DNA from: an uncultured Clostridia bacterium
Lineage (GTDB): Bacteria; Bacillota; Clostridia; Oscillospirales; Acutalibacteraceae
DNA: 28,275 nucleotides
Assembly: GCA_946626015.1 (NCBI GenBank)
Contig: CAMOTT010000006.1
Coordinates: forward strand, 1-28,275
Direction of reading: 5' to 3'
Part shown: positions 1 to 6,971 of the stretch, one piece after another
Position numbering within the stretch: the stretch's first letter is position 1
How the letters are laid out: every line of letters begins with the position of its first letter
The notes under the pieces: generated by a model
Database searches by the model: none
What the model was told of the DNA's origin: nothing
Seen by the model: only the letters and a program-made list of their open reading frames with translations
Position numbers and translations under genes: made by a program

Positions 1-1047
1 GAACCTTTTGCAGGGGTTGAGATGCATAAGCTCCACCAGCCGGGGCAGGTCGATGATACCCGTCTTTACCAGCCCTGTGTAGAGCAGTGGGAAAGCCGTT
101 TCGATGCCCACTATGCCCATCAGGCTCTTTTCAAGCCCCCGGCTTTTCTCCTCCCGGGAATGTGGGGCGTGGTCGGTGGCTATCATATCTATCGTGCCGT
201 CCTTGAGGCCCTCTATGAGCGCCTCTCTGTCAACGGGGCTTCTCAGGGGGGGATTCATTTTGAACCTGCCGTCCTCCCGCAAACAGGTGTCGTCCAGCAG
301 CAGGTAGTGGGGCGCCGTCTCGCAGGTGACGTCCACTCCCCTTTTCTTTGCCCGGCGGATAAGCTCCACGCTCTCCTTGCAGGAGATGTGGCAGACGTGG
401 TATTTGCAGCCGGTCTCCTCCGCCAGTTCAATATCTCTTTTTATCTGACCCCATTCCGACTCGCCGCAAATGCCCCTGTGCCCGTGCTGTTTTGCGTAAT
501 CCCCGAGGTTTATATATCCGCCGTTGAGCAGGGAATTATCCTCGCAGTGGGCGGCAATGATCCTGCCCAGTTTTTTCGCCTTTTCCATGGCGGCTCTCAT
601 AAGCTCCCTGTTCTGCACCCCTCTGCCGTCGTCCGAGAAGGCTATGACCTTTGGAGCCAGCTCCTCCATATCCGAGAGCTGTTCCCCTTTTTCGCCCTTT
701 GAGATGGTGCCGTAGGGCAGGACTCTTATGCAGGCGTCCTTTTTGATGGCCTCCAGCTGAGGCTCCAAATTAACTATGCTGTCCGGCGCCGGATCAAGGT
801 TGGGCATGGAGCACACCGCGGTGTATCCGCCCCGGGCGGCGGCTCTCGTGCCGGTTAGTATAGTCTCCTTGTACAAAAAACCCGGCTCCCGCAAATGCAC
901 GTGCACATCAACGAGACCGGGAATAATAATGCAGTTTTCAGCAAAAAAATCAAGATCCTGAATATCCGGCAATACGGAAACACTTCCGTCGGCTGAGAAA
1001 AAGTCCCCGTCCTTATACAGTTTAGCGTTTTTTAAAGTGATCGCCAT
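1..1047 (-). CDS. pyrC: Dihydroorotase, class I (3' end cut off by the window)
   Basis: Reversibly cyclises N-carbamoyl-aspartate to dihydroorotate, the third step of de novo pyrimidine synthesis, in the cytoplasm. The frame is open for 349 residues from ATG at 1047 to the window edge; the family is about 430 residues, so roughly 80 C-terminal residues are missing. Visible motifs are the metal-binding DVHVHLREPGF (H49, H51), the class I SDDG stretch (residues 138-141), AHCED (H168), CHIS (H220), TAPHYLL, and ATDHAPHS carrying the catalytic Asp (D292). GGYTAVCSMPNLDP is the usual substrate-loop region, with Leu where Thr is common. GGAGG at 1054-1058 sits 6 bases before the ATG. The gene has its own SigA promoter and a PyrR-type attenuator upstream, which supports the pyrimidine assignment. 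Identity is secure. Confidence 0.96.
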   Translation of the reverse strand, partial: MAITLKNAKLYKDGDFFSADGSVSVLPDIQDLDFFAENCIIIPGLVDVHVHLREPGFLYKETILTGTRAAARGGYTAVCSMPNLDPAPDSIVNLEPQLEAIKKDACIRVLPYGTISKGEKGEQLSDMEELAPKVIAFSDDGRGVQNRELMRAAMEKAKKLGRIIAAHCEDNSLLNGGYINLGDYAKQHGHRGICGESEWGQIKRDIELAEETGCKYHVCHISCKESVELIRRAKKRGVDVTCETAPHYLLLDDTCLREDGRFKMNPPLRSPVDREALIEGLKDGTIDMIATDHAPHSREEKSRGLEKSLMGIVGIETAFPLLYTGLVKTGIIDLPRLVELMHLNPCKRF

Positions 1048-1214
1048 AATAAACCTCCGAATAAACAAAAAGACCCTGCCCACTGACAAGATCCCTCTTA
1101 AAAGCGCACAACGCGTCAATTTTCACATATGAAAAAATAATGCAACTGTACAACGGGTATAAACACCCCTGATAAAAGATCTTGTCAGCATCTCTGTACC
1201 GACTTAAAAACCTT
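1048..1214 (-). promoter_or_regulatory. PyrR-type transcription attenuator in the pyrC leader
   Basis: The roughly 165-base leader carries ACAGAGATGCTGACAAG at 1197-1181, close to the PyrR-binding loop of Bacillus pyr leaders (AGAGA, GCU and CAAG positions conserved). Part of this loop, CTGACAAGATC at 1188-1178, is an exact 11-base complement of GATCTTGTCAG at 1093-1083. The pairing extends by 4 bases with wobbles, forming an antiterminator. The second arm is also the 5' arm of a terminator, GATCTTG with CAGGGTC (1093-1072) followed by TTTTTGTTT. The three structures are mutually exclusive, as in known PyrR control: UMP-bound PyrR holds the first loop and lets the terminator form. A further small GGGT/ACCC hairpin lies between them. 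The structure is read from the sequence; regulation by PyrR is inferred. Confidence 0.82.
1063..1093 (-). terminator. Attenuator terminator before pyrC
   Basis: The 7-bp stem 1093-1087 with 1078-1072 (three G-T wobbles in RNA) has an 8-base loop, followed by the T-tract TTTTTGTTT at 1071-1063. It lies just before the pyrC ribosome site. It is weak alone, as expected for a regulated attenuator, and competes with the 11-base antiterminator pairing. Confidence 0.7.
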
Positions 1215-1220
1215 ACGGGT

Positions 1221-1249
1221 ATATTAGCACAAAATCGTCCTTCTGTCAA
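1221..1249 (-). promoter_or_regulatory. SigA promoter of pyrC
   Basis: The -35 TTGACA (1249-1244) is perfect, with a 17-base spacer and -10 TAATAT (1226-1221). The start of transcription would be near 1214, just before the PyrR-type leader. Confidence 0.85.
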
Positions 1250-1388
1250 CCGAAAATGCGATTATAAAAGTAATATTCGGATTTTTTTAAATAAGCAACA
1301 AAACAAGGGTTATTTCCTTTTGTAATATATAGTAAAATCGACATATGAAGATTTTGCCGCCCCGGGCTTAAGCTTTGCGCGGATAAGG
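1250..1388. other. Intergenic stretch, no gene recognised
   Basis: This is AT-rich sequence between the pyrC promoter and the terminator of the next operon. It contains short palindromes (CCCGGG, GCTTAAGC near 1360-1375) and a loose promoter-like TTGTAA/TATA run on the plus strand near 1319-1335. I see no convincing ORF or RNA gene. Confidence 0.4.
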
Positions 1389-1426
1389 AAAATCCCCTGC
1401 GGACAAAACTGTTCGCGGGGGATTTT
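1389..1426 (-). terminator. Terminator closing the glpK operon
   Basis: A 13-bp stem (1389-1401 with 1414-1426, one G-T wobble) pairs AAAATCCCC-type and GGGGATTTT-type arms around a loop of about 12 bases. The minus strand continues TTTTCCTTAT. It stands 20 bases after the stop of the small secreted-peptide gene. The near-symmetric A/T flanks mean it could also act on the plus strand. Confidence 0.75.
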
Positions 1427-1445
1427 GCTATGTTTCAAATAAAAC

Positions 1446-1658
1446 TCAGCCGCCCAATCCGGGGAAGAGAAACCTTATAAACAAATTTACAAGCCAGAAA
1501 AGCGGGCGAAATCTCCAGGAGATGATCGTGTTGACAAACTCGGGGAGAGTGGGAAGAGCCTGCGATGAGTTGGCCGCAAATGCCGGTACGGTAAAGATCG
1601 ACGCAAGAACCACTACGCAGAGCAGCAGAGCTATGGCAGTCTTTATCCTCTTCTTCAT
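1446..1658 (-). CDS. Small secreted hydrophobic peptide (70 aa), unknown function
   Basis: I do not recognise this as a named family. It has a clear Sec signal peptide: basic MKKRIK, a hydrophobic core to about residue 22, and the AFA site at 26-28. This leaves a mature peptide of about 42 residues. The mature part is Pro- and Trp-bearing, and its last 25 residues form a hydrophobic/amphipathic stretch (FRPLFWLVNLFIRFLFPGL) ending in Gly-Gly. AGGAGG at 1670-1665 is 6 bases before the ATG, so translation is well supported. It follows the SDR gene by 72 bases with no terminator between, and the operon terminator comes 20 bases after its stop. It could be a membrane-active or envelope-associated peptide, or the remnant of a longer exported protein. 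Confidence 0.65.
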   Translation of the reverse strand: MKKRIKTAIALLLCVVVLASIFTVPAFAANSSQALPTLPEFVNTIISWRFRPLFWLVNLFIRFLFPGLGG

Positions 1659-1730
1659 AATTATCCTCCTTTTTAATTTATTATATCAAATTGACCGCCG
1701 GTAAAACGAAGCGAGCCAATCAAATATACC

Positions 1731-2723
1731 TTATTTTTTTCCTTCGTTTTCGATTATCCAATCCACCATATCGCAAAGTGACTGTTTGGCCGGCATGGGA
1801 TCGTAGCCCAGCTCTCTCTTAGCCCTCTCACAACTGAAATTGCAGTTGCTCAAAAGCTTGCGGATAGAGTACCGGGTGAACAACGGAGTTTTGTGTGACA
1901 GCTTGTAATATTTCTCCGTGATGGGCGCTACTGCCTCCGCAAAGCCCTCGTGCAGCACAAGCTTGGGGTCTCGGCGGCCGGTTTTCTCGCTGAGTATGTG
2001 TATCAGCTCCCCGGTGGTCACGACCTCGCCGGTAAGTATATAGCAGGCGCCGTTCCTGCCTTTGAGCGCGGCGGAATACATACCCCTTGCCACGTCCCTT
2101 ACGTCCACAAAATTATACGCGCCGAAGTCCATTGTCACAGGGAAGGCTCCCTTCAAGAACATCCTGACCATCTCACCTGCGCTGGACACTTTGAAATCAT
2201 AGGGCCCGATGCAGGCGCCGGGATGGGTCACCACAACCTCAAACTCCTCCGTGCCGCTGTCCAGCACATACTGGGTGGCTATGGCCTTGGTCTTGGCGTA
2301 GTCGCCCTCCAGCTCGTCCGGGTCAAAGCGCTCTATTTCCTCCATGACCTGACCGCCGGGCAGTGGCGGAAAAGCATCCACCGAGGAGGCGTAAACCAGC
2401 CTGCGCACGCCGCATTTTTTGCAGGCGGCCACAACGTTCTTTGTACCCTCCACGTTGACCTTATAGATCAAATCCTCATCCGAGGCGTTGATGTCGATCA
2501 TCCCTGCCAGATGGTACACCACGTCCGCTCCCTCAAAGGCTTTTTCCAGAGATGGCAGATCGGTGACATCTCCGTAGGCCTTCTCGCAGTCGATTCCGTC
2601 AAATATGGGCGAATCTTTTCTGATAAGTATTCTTATTTTTTCCCCGTTCTTTTCCAGCTCCTTAAGCAGAGCGTAGCCTATATGACCTGTGGCTCCGGTA
2701 ATTACGCAAAGTTTCTTTTCCAT
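1731..2723 (-). CDS. NAD(P)-dependent epimerase/dehydratase (extended SDR)
   Basis: A cytoplasmic oxidoreductase or epimerase of the extended short-chain dehydrogenase type, 330 residues, usual length. The N-terminal Rossmann fold carries TGATGHIG (residues 9-16, the TGxxGxxG nucleotide loop). It is followed by DVTDL, HLAG (71-74), YASSVDAF with the catalytic Ser, and DYAKTKA with the catalytic pair Y142/K146. The overall pattern resembles dihydroflavonol-4-reductase-like and sugar-nucleotide epimerase members. The substrate cannot be told; a methylglyoxal or aldehyde reductase role is also possible. The ATG lies 18 bases after the malic enzyme stop, with AAGGA as a modest ribosome site, so the two are probably co-transcribed from the glpK promoter. 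Confidence 0.85.
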   Translation of the reverse strand: MEKKLCVITGATGHIGYALLKELEKNGEKIRILIRKDSPIFDGIDCEKAYGDVTDLPSLEKAFEGADVVYHLAGMIDINASDEDLIYKVNVEGTKNVVAACKKCGVRRLVYASSVDAFPPLPGGQVMEEIERFDPDELEGDYAKTKAIATQYVLDSGTEEFEVVVTHPGACIGPYDFKVSSAGEMVRMFLKGAFPVTMDFGAYNFVDVRDVARGMYSAALKGRNGACYILTGEVVTTGELIHILSEKTGRRDPKLVLHEGFAEAVAPITEKYYKLSHKTPLFTRYSIRKLLSNCNFSCERAKRELGYDPMPAKQSLCDMVDWIIENEGKK

Positions 2724-2741
2724 AAATATACTATCCTTAAT

Positions 2742-3911
2742 TTATATCCGCGCGCAGCCTGAATCTCTGGCCGCCTGAGCAACAGCCGCCGCAACGGTTT
2801 TGCCCACCCTTTCGTCAAAGGCCTTGGGCAGGATGTACTGAGCCGAAAGCTCCTCCTCCGACACCAGGGACGCTATCGCACGGGCTGCGGCTATCTTCAT
2901 TTCTTCGTTTATGTCGCTTGCTCTCACATCCAAAGCTCCCCTGAATATCCCCGGGAAGGCAAGTACGTTGTTTATCTGATTGGGAAAATCGCTCCTGCCG
3001 GTGCCCACCACCGCGGCGCCTGCCTCAAGGGCAAGGTCGGGCATGATCTCCGGCGTGGGGTTTGCCATGGGCATAACTATCGCGTCCTTCGCCATGGAGC
3101 GAACCATATCCTGAGTAACTATGCCGGGAGCCGATACGCCCACAAAAATGTCCGCGCCGTTCATGGCGTCCGCCAGGGTGCCCCTCTTACGGTTTTTGTT
3201 GGTGAAACCGGCTATCTCCTGCTTGGCCGGGGTTAGGTCGTCCCCGTCGCAGATTATGCCCTTGCGGTCGCACATCAGGATATCCTTGACGCCTAACTTC
3301 GTGAACAGCTTCGCTATAGCCACGCCTGCTGCGCCCGAGCCGCTGAACGCCACCGTGCAGTCGCTGAGCTTTTTGCCCACTACCTTAAGGGCGTTTATCA
3401 CAGCCGCCGCGCAGACCACGGCAGTACCGTGCTGATCGTCGTGGAAAATGGGGATATCGCAGCGTTCCTTAAGCTTTTTTTCGATCTCAAAGCAGCGGGG
3501 AGCCGATATGTCCTCAAGGTTGACTCCGCCGAAGCTGCCTGCCAGCAGAGCCACCGTATTGACTATCTCATCCACATCCTTTGAACGGATGCACAGGGGT
3601 ATGGCGTCAACTCCCCCAAAGGATTTGAACAGCACGCATTTGCCCTCCATAACAGGCATACCTGCCTCCGGGCCGATATCGCCAAGACCCAGAACGGCGG
3701 TGCCGTCCGTCACCACCGCTACGGTGTTCCAGCGGCGTGTAAGCTCATAGCTTTTGTTGATATCCTTTTGAATTTCAAGACAGGGCTGAGCCACGCCGGG
3801 AGTGTAGGCCAGGGACAGCTCCTCCTTGTTGTTCACCGTCGCCCGGGCGGTTACCTCGAGCTTGCCCTTCCATTGATAGTGGAGTTCCAGTGATTTTGAT
3901 AAGTAGTCCAT
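2742..3911 (-). CDS. NAD-type malic enzyme (short bacterial form)
   Basis: Oxidatively decarboxylates malate to pyruvate and CO2 with reduction of NAD(P), linking C4 acids to pyruvate. At 389 residues it matches the short bacterial malic enzymes without a phosphotransacetylase domain. Motifs in order: AYTPGVAQPC with the catalytic Tyr (Y36), VTDGTAVLGLGDIGPEAG, MPVMEGK with the catalytic Lys (K91), FHDDQHGT (metal site, 157-163), the Rossmann loop FSGSGAAG (189-196), ANPTPE and SDFPNQINNVLAFPG. The ATG at 3911 has AAAGGA some 13 bases upstream, a rather long spacing. It sits 57 bases after glpK with no terminator, so it belongs to the glpK transcript. Whether it prefers NAD or NADP cannot be read here. 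Confidence 0.93.
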   Translation of the reverse strand: MDYLSKSLELHYQWKGKLEVTARATVNNKEELSLAYTPGVAQPCLEIQKDINKSYELTRRWNTVAVVTDGTAVLGLGDIGPEAGMPVMEGKCVLFKSFGGVDAIPLCIRSKDVDEIVNTVALLAGSFGGVNLEDISAPRCFEIEKKLKERCDIPIFHDDQHGTAVVCAAAVINALKVVGKKLSDCTVAFSGSGAAGVAIAKLFTKLGVKDILMCDRKGIICDGDDLTPAKQEIAGFTNKNRKRGTLADAMNGADIFVGVSAPGIVTQDMVRSMAKDAIVMPMANPTPEIMPDLALEAGAAVVGTGRSDFPNQINNVLAFPGIFRGALDVRASDINEEMKIAAARAIASLVSEEELSAQYILPKAFDERVGKTVAAAVAQAARDSGCARI

Positions 3912-3968
3912 AAAATTTATATTATCCTTTCGATAGGTTTATGCCTGCGGTCATTGACGGCCGGTCGC

Positions 3969-5480
3969 TTAATCCAACGCCCAGCCTTTGGCTCTCTCAA
4001 CGGCGCGCTTCCAGCCGCTGTAAAGCCTGTCGCGCTCCTCTTTGGACATTTGAGGCTCGAACACCCGGTCGATCTGACGGTTTGTCTGTATCTCGTTCCT
4101 GTCCTTCCAGAAGCCCACCGCCATACCTGCCAGATACGCCGCGCCCAAGGCTGTGGTCTCCACGGTAACGGGACGATCCACCTTGGTCTGGATAAGATCC
4201 GCCTGTATCTGGAGCATGATATTGCTCACGCTTGCGCCGCCGTCAACACGGAGCTCGGAGAACTTGATGCCGGAATCCGCGTACATGGCCTCCAGCAGGT
4301 CGGTCATCTGATAAGTGATGCTCTCCAACACCGCGCGGGCGATATGTGCCCGGTTGACGCCCCTTGTCAGCCCCACTATGCAGCCCCGGGCATACATATC
4401 CCAGTAGGGCGCTCCGAGGCCGGTAAAGGCCGGCACAAGGTAGATACCGTTGGCGTTGGGCACGCTTTCCGCAAGCTCGTCGCACCTGGGCGCCGAGTCG
4501 ATAAGATGGAGCTCGTCACGGAGCCATTTGATGACAGAGCCCGCGTTGAAGGCGCTGCCCTCAATGGAATACTCCACCTTGTCACCTATTCCCCATGCCA
4601 CGCCTGTGAGCAGGTTGTTCTTTGATTTTACCCTCTGCTCACCGGTGTTCATAAGCAGGAAACAGCCGGTGCCGTAGGTGTTCTTTGCCTGACCCGCCTC
4701 AAAACAGGCCTGACCGAACAGGGCGGCGGGCTGATCGCCCACTGCGCCGCTGATGGGCACGCCGGCAAGCTCCTCGATACCCAGAATGTTCCCTGCGATC
4801 TCACCGTAAACCATGCTGGACGGCACGGGCTTGGGCAGGACGCTCATGGGGATATCCAGCACCTTGCAAAGGTATTCGTCCCACTGGAGCTTATCAACGT
4901 CAAAAAGCATGGTTCGGGAAGCGTTTGAATAGTCGGTGATGTGCACCTTGCCCCCTGTAAGGTTCCAGATGAGCCAGGTCTCCACCGTGCCAAAAAGTAG
5001 GTTGCCCTCCTCGGCGAGCTTTCTGGCGTTTTCAACGTTATCAAGTATCCACTTTATTTTTGTGGCGGAAAAATATGCGTCGATAATAAGGCCTGTTTTT
5101 TCCTTGACATAGTCGCTCAGGCCTTGTTTCTTAAGCTCCTCGCAGATATCCGCTGTTCTGCGGCACTGCCAGACTATGGCGTTATAAACGGGCTTGCCTG
5201 TGGTTTTGTCCCACATAATGGTGGTTTCGCGCTGGTTGGTTATGCCCACGCAGGCGACTTCATCCGGGGAGATGATTCCGGAGCTGATGACCTGTTCCAC
5301 GGAATGGATCTGAGTGTAAAGGATCTCCATGGGGTCGTGCTCGACCCAGCCGGTGTGGGGATAGATCTGCTCAAATTCCTTCTGCGCCTTGACAACGATC
5401 TTGCCGCGCTTGTCAAATGCGATAGCTCTGGAGCTGGTGGTACCCTGGTCAAGAGAGATAACATACTGCTTTAATGCCAT
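3969..5480 (-). CDS. glpK: Glycerol kinase
   Basis: Phosphorylates glycerol to sn-glycerol-3-phosphate with ATP in the cytoplasm. It is 503 residues, the normal family size, with both FGGY domains. Motifs: DQGTTSSR (11-18), GWVEHDP, GITNQRETT, VWQCRRT, SNASRTMLFD, GDQPAALFGQ (248-257), NTYGTGCFLLMNTGE, and GGASVSN near the C-terminus. The ATG at 5480 is chosen because GGAGG at 5495-5491 is 10 bases upstream; a TTG three codons earlier abuts the ribosome site and is unlikely. The HFYG-type loop whose His is phosphorylated by HPr in enterococcal GlpK is replaced by a stretch without His (VYGEIAGNILG). No glpF or glpD is adjacent; malic enzyme follows. The upstream promoter and structured leader are listed separately. 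Confidence 0.97.
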   Translation of the reverse strand: MALKQYVISLDQGTTSSRAIAFDKRGKIVVKAQKEFEQIYPHTGWVEHDPMEILYTQIHSVEQVISSGIISPDEVACVGITNQRETTIMWDKTTGKPVYNAIVWQCRRTADICEELKKQGLSDYVKEKTGLIIDAYFSATKIKWILDNVENARKLAEEGNLLFGTVETWLIWNLTGGKVHITDYSNASRTMLFDVDKLQWDEYLCKVLDIPMSVLPKPVPSSMVYGEIAGNILGIEELAGVPISGAVGDQPAALFGQACFEAGQAKNTYGTGCFLLMNTGEQRVKSKNNLLTGVAWGIGDKVEYSIEGSAFNAGSVIKWLRDELHLIDSAPRCDELAESVPNANGIYLVPAFTGLGAPYWDMYARGCIVGLTRGVNRAHIARAVLESITYQMTDLLEAMYADSGIKFSELRVDGGASVSNIMLQIQADLIQTKVDRPVTVETTALGAAYLAGMAVGFWKDRNEIQTNRQIDRVFEPQMSKEERDRLYSGWKRAVERAKGWALD

Positions 5481-5577
5481 TCTGATCAAACCTCCGGTAT
5501 TTTATTTATTGTATATCAGGCGCCTCCGCGCCGTGAAGCAAGCAAAAAGACAAATTTATCAATATACAATGGTAGCT
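5481..5577 (-). promoter_or_regulatory. Structured glpK leader with 9-bp inverted repeat
   Basis: The roughly 97-base leader holds ATTGTATAT (5570-5562) and its exact complement ATATACAAT (5516-5508). The 45 bases between include a small GGCGC/GCGCC hairpin (5519-5532). The long stem would close a branched domain that ends 12 bases before the ribosome site GGAGG. No T-tract is present, so this is not a plain attenuator. A regulatory role is inferred only. Confidence 0.45.
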
Positions 5578-5583
5578 ATTTAT

Positions 5584-5612
5584 ATAATAAGGTAAAAGCA
5601 AATCATTGTCAA
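5584..5612 (-). promoter_or_regulatory. SigA promoter of the glpK operon
   Basis: Perfect -35 TTGACA (5612-5607), 17-base spacer, -10 TATTAT (5589-5584). The transcription start is expected near 5577. I saw no catabolite-response (cre) box around it. Confidence 0.82.
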
Positions 5613-5651
5613 TATTCAAAAGACAAATACCGGGGCTGACGATCCCGCAGC

Positions 5652-5692
5652 AAAAAGAGTTCCCCTTCCGCAATTTCGGGGAAGAGAAACTC
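5652..5692 (-). terminator. Terminator after the metallophosphoesterase gene
   Basis: GAGTT and TTCCCC on the 5' side pair with GGGGAACTC on the 3' side (5692-5657), with a short internal bulge and an inner loop of about 12 bases. TTTTT follows at 5656-5652. It lies 30 bases beyond the stop and ends the murA-to-phosphoesterase run. Confidence 0.72.
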
Positions 5693-5722
5693 CTGATCTC
5701 CTTATTTGTTTTTCTTTGCTGA

Positions 5723-6940
5723 TTATAAGGTCTTGAACTCGCCGCAGAGTTTATTGCTGCCGGGGGTGTTCCAGAAGCTGTACGCGGCCACTTCGACTGT
5801 ATATTCCGTGCCGGGCTCCAGATCCTCCGCTGTCAGGGAGAGGCTCTCGGGCATATCGTAGAAATAGTACTCTGACCATATGCCCAGCTTTTTGACGATA
5901 ACTCCCGTAGCCTTTTCGCGGAGGGTGATAAAGTAATCGTTTACGTACTCTTTATCTATCTTTGCCTGTGTAAAGGTTATGCCGCACTTGTCCGCCGCGG
6001 GGTCAAAGAGGAGCTTTGCCTCGGGGGTGAAGTAGGGAGCTGTGGTGTCCTCATACCTCTTGTCCGTGTAGATGAAGCTGTCCGGATTTGAGGGCTCGTC
6101 AACTTTATGAACAAAGGGGAAGAAGTTGCCGCTTATCAGGTCATAGGGGTAAACCCTGACACGGTTGTCCGCGTCCGCCTCAACGATGAGGAACTGGGCT
6201 GCCTTCTCCATACCCGGAGGGCAGGTGCCGTACATCTTATCAAACTCATCCAGCTCAAAGTAGCTCAGTGTGCCTGTGCCAAAGCTGGTAAAATGCTTTT
6301 GATGCACCGAGCGGGGGTCGTTTATGGGCGCGTGGGAGTGGCCGGAGAAGGTGATGGTCTGGGGGTAGTTCATCAGGATAGCTATAAGCTCATCCTCGCC
6401 CCAGTTTATGCTGCCGTAGACCGTTCCGCTGGGATGGGGGTGCTGGAGGAAGAAGATGGGCTTTTTTGGATCGTCCTTCGCGGCAATTTTCATCTGCTCC
6501 TTGACCCAGGCCTGCTTTTCGCCGTGGAAGCGGCACCTTTCGGAGGGTGAAACGGAGACGAAATGGAAGCCGTTTATTACCTTGTGCGTGTCAGGCTCGG
6601 AGTTGAAATATTTTTTAAGTCTTGCCCATGCCGCCTTGGGACCGCCCTGGTTTTCGTTGTATTCGTGGCTGGCAACGGAGATGAGCAGCTCTGTTTCGCC
6701 GTAATCCATTCCGGCGTCAAGGGTGTCCTTGAACGCCTGCATCTGTATATCCGTACCGGAGTTTGCAAAGTCGCCGATAACGCACACCGCGTCCAGACGG
6801 TCATACTCCTGCTTTTTTGCGTACCCGTAGGCTGTCTTCAGCGCCTTGGCCATTCTTTCACGCTCAACGGAATCCTCGTCCTTATAGTGGATATCGCTGA
6901 CCGCCATAAATCTGATGATAGGTTTAAAATTCTCGCTCAA
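5723..6940 (-). CDS. Calcineurin-like metallophosphoesterase with C-terminal Fn3-like domain
   Basis: A two-metal phosphoesterase of unknown substrate, 405 residues, with no signal peptide, so probably cytoplasmic. Core motifs: VSDIHY (D16, H18), VIGDF (D57), SHE (91-93), LQHPHP (H167/H169) and SGHSHAP (H201, H203). The usual GNH(D/E) block reads ASHE, so Ser replaces the metal-bridging Asn; the other ligands are kept. From about residue 305 to the end the sequence looks like a beta-sandwich (LEPGTEYTVEVAAYSFW is typical of fibronectin III). The start is TTG at 6940, backed by GGAGG 8 bases upstream. It follows the ribulokinase-like gene by 31 bases and is the last gene before a terminator. 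The fold is sure; the substrate is not. Confidence 0.85.
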   Translation of the reverse strand: MSENFKPIIRFMAVSDIHYKDEDSVERERMAKALKTAYGYAKKQEYDRLDAVCVIGDFANSGTDIQMQAFKDTLDAGMDYGETELLISVASHEYNENQGGPKAAWARLKKYFNSEPDTHKVINGFHFVSVSPSERCRFHGEKQAWVKEQMKIAAKDDPKKPIFFLQHPHPSGTVYGSINWGEDELIAILMNYPQTITFSGHSHAPINDPRSVHQKHFTSFGTGTLSYFELDEFDKMYGTCPPGMEKAAQFLIVEADADNRVRVYPYDLISGNFFPFVHKVDEPSNPDSFIYTDKRYEDTTAPYFTPEAKLLFDPAADKCGITFTQAKIDKEYVNDYFITLREKATGVIVKKLGIWSEYYFYDMPESLSLTAEDLEPGTEYTVEVAAYSFWNTPGSNKLCGEFKTL

Positions 6941-6971
6941 AGTCTTTTCCTCCTAATGTAAATTGTGATTT

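Noticed and set aside
1022..1249. 75-residue minus-strand ORF across the pyrC leader
   Set aside because: It lies over the promoter and attenuator, has no family resemblance, and the RNA structure explains the region.
1680..1685. TATAAT before the small secreted-peptide gene
   Set aside because: There is no -35 at proper spacing, and transcription would start almost inside the ribosome site. Co-transcription with the SDR gene is simpler.
1950..2762. 270-residue plus-strand ORF opposite the SDR gene
   Set aside because: It is antisense to a clear gene with Rossmann motifs and has no ribosome site or recognisable domain.
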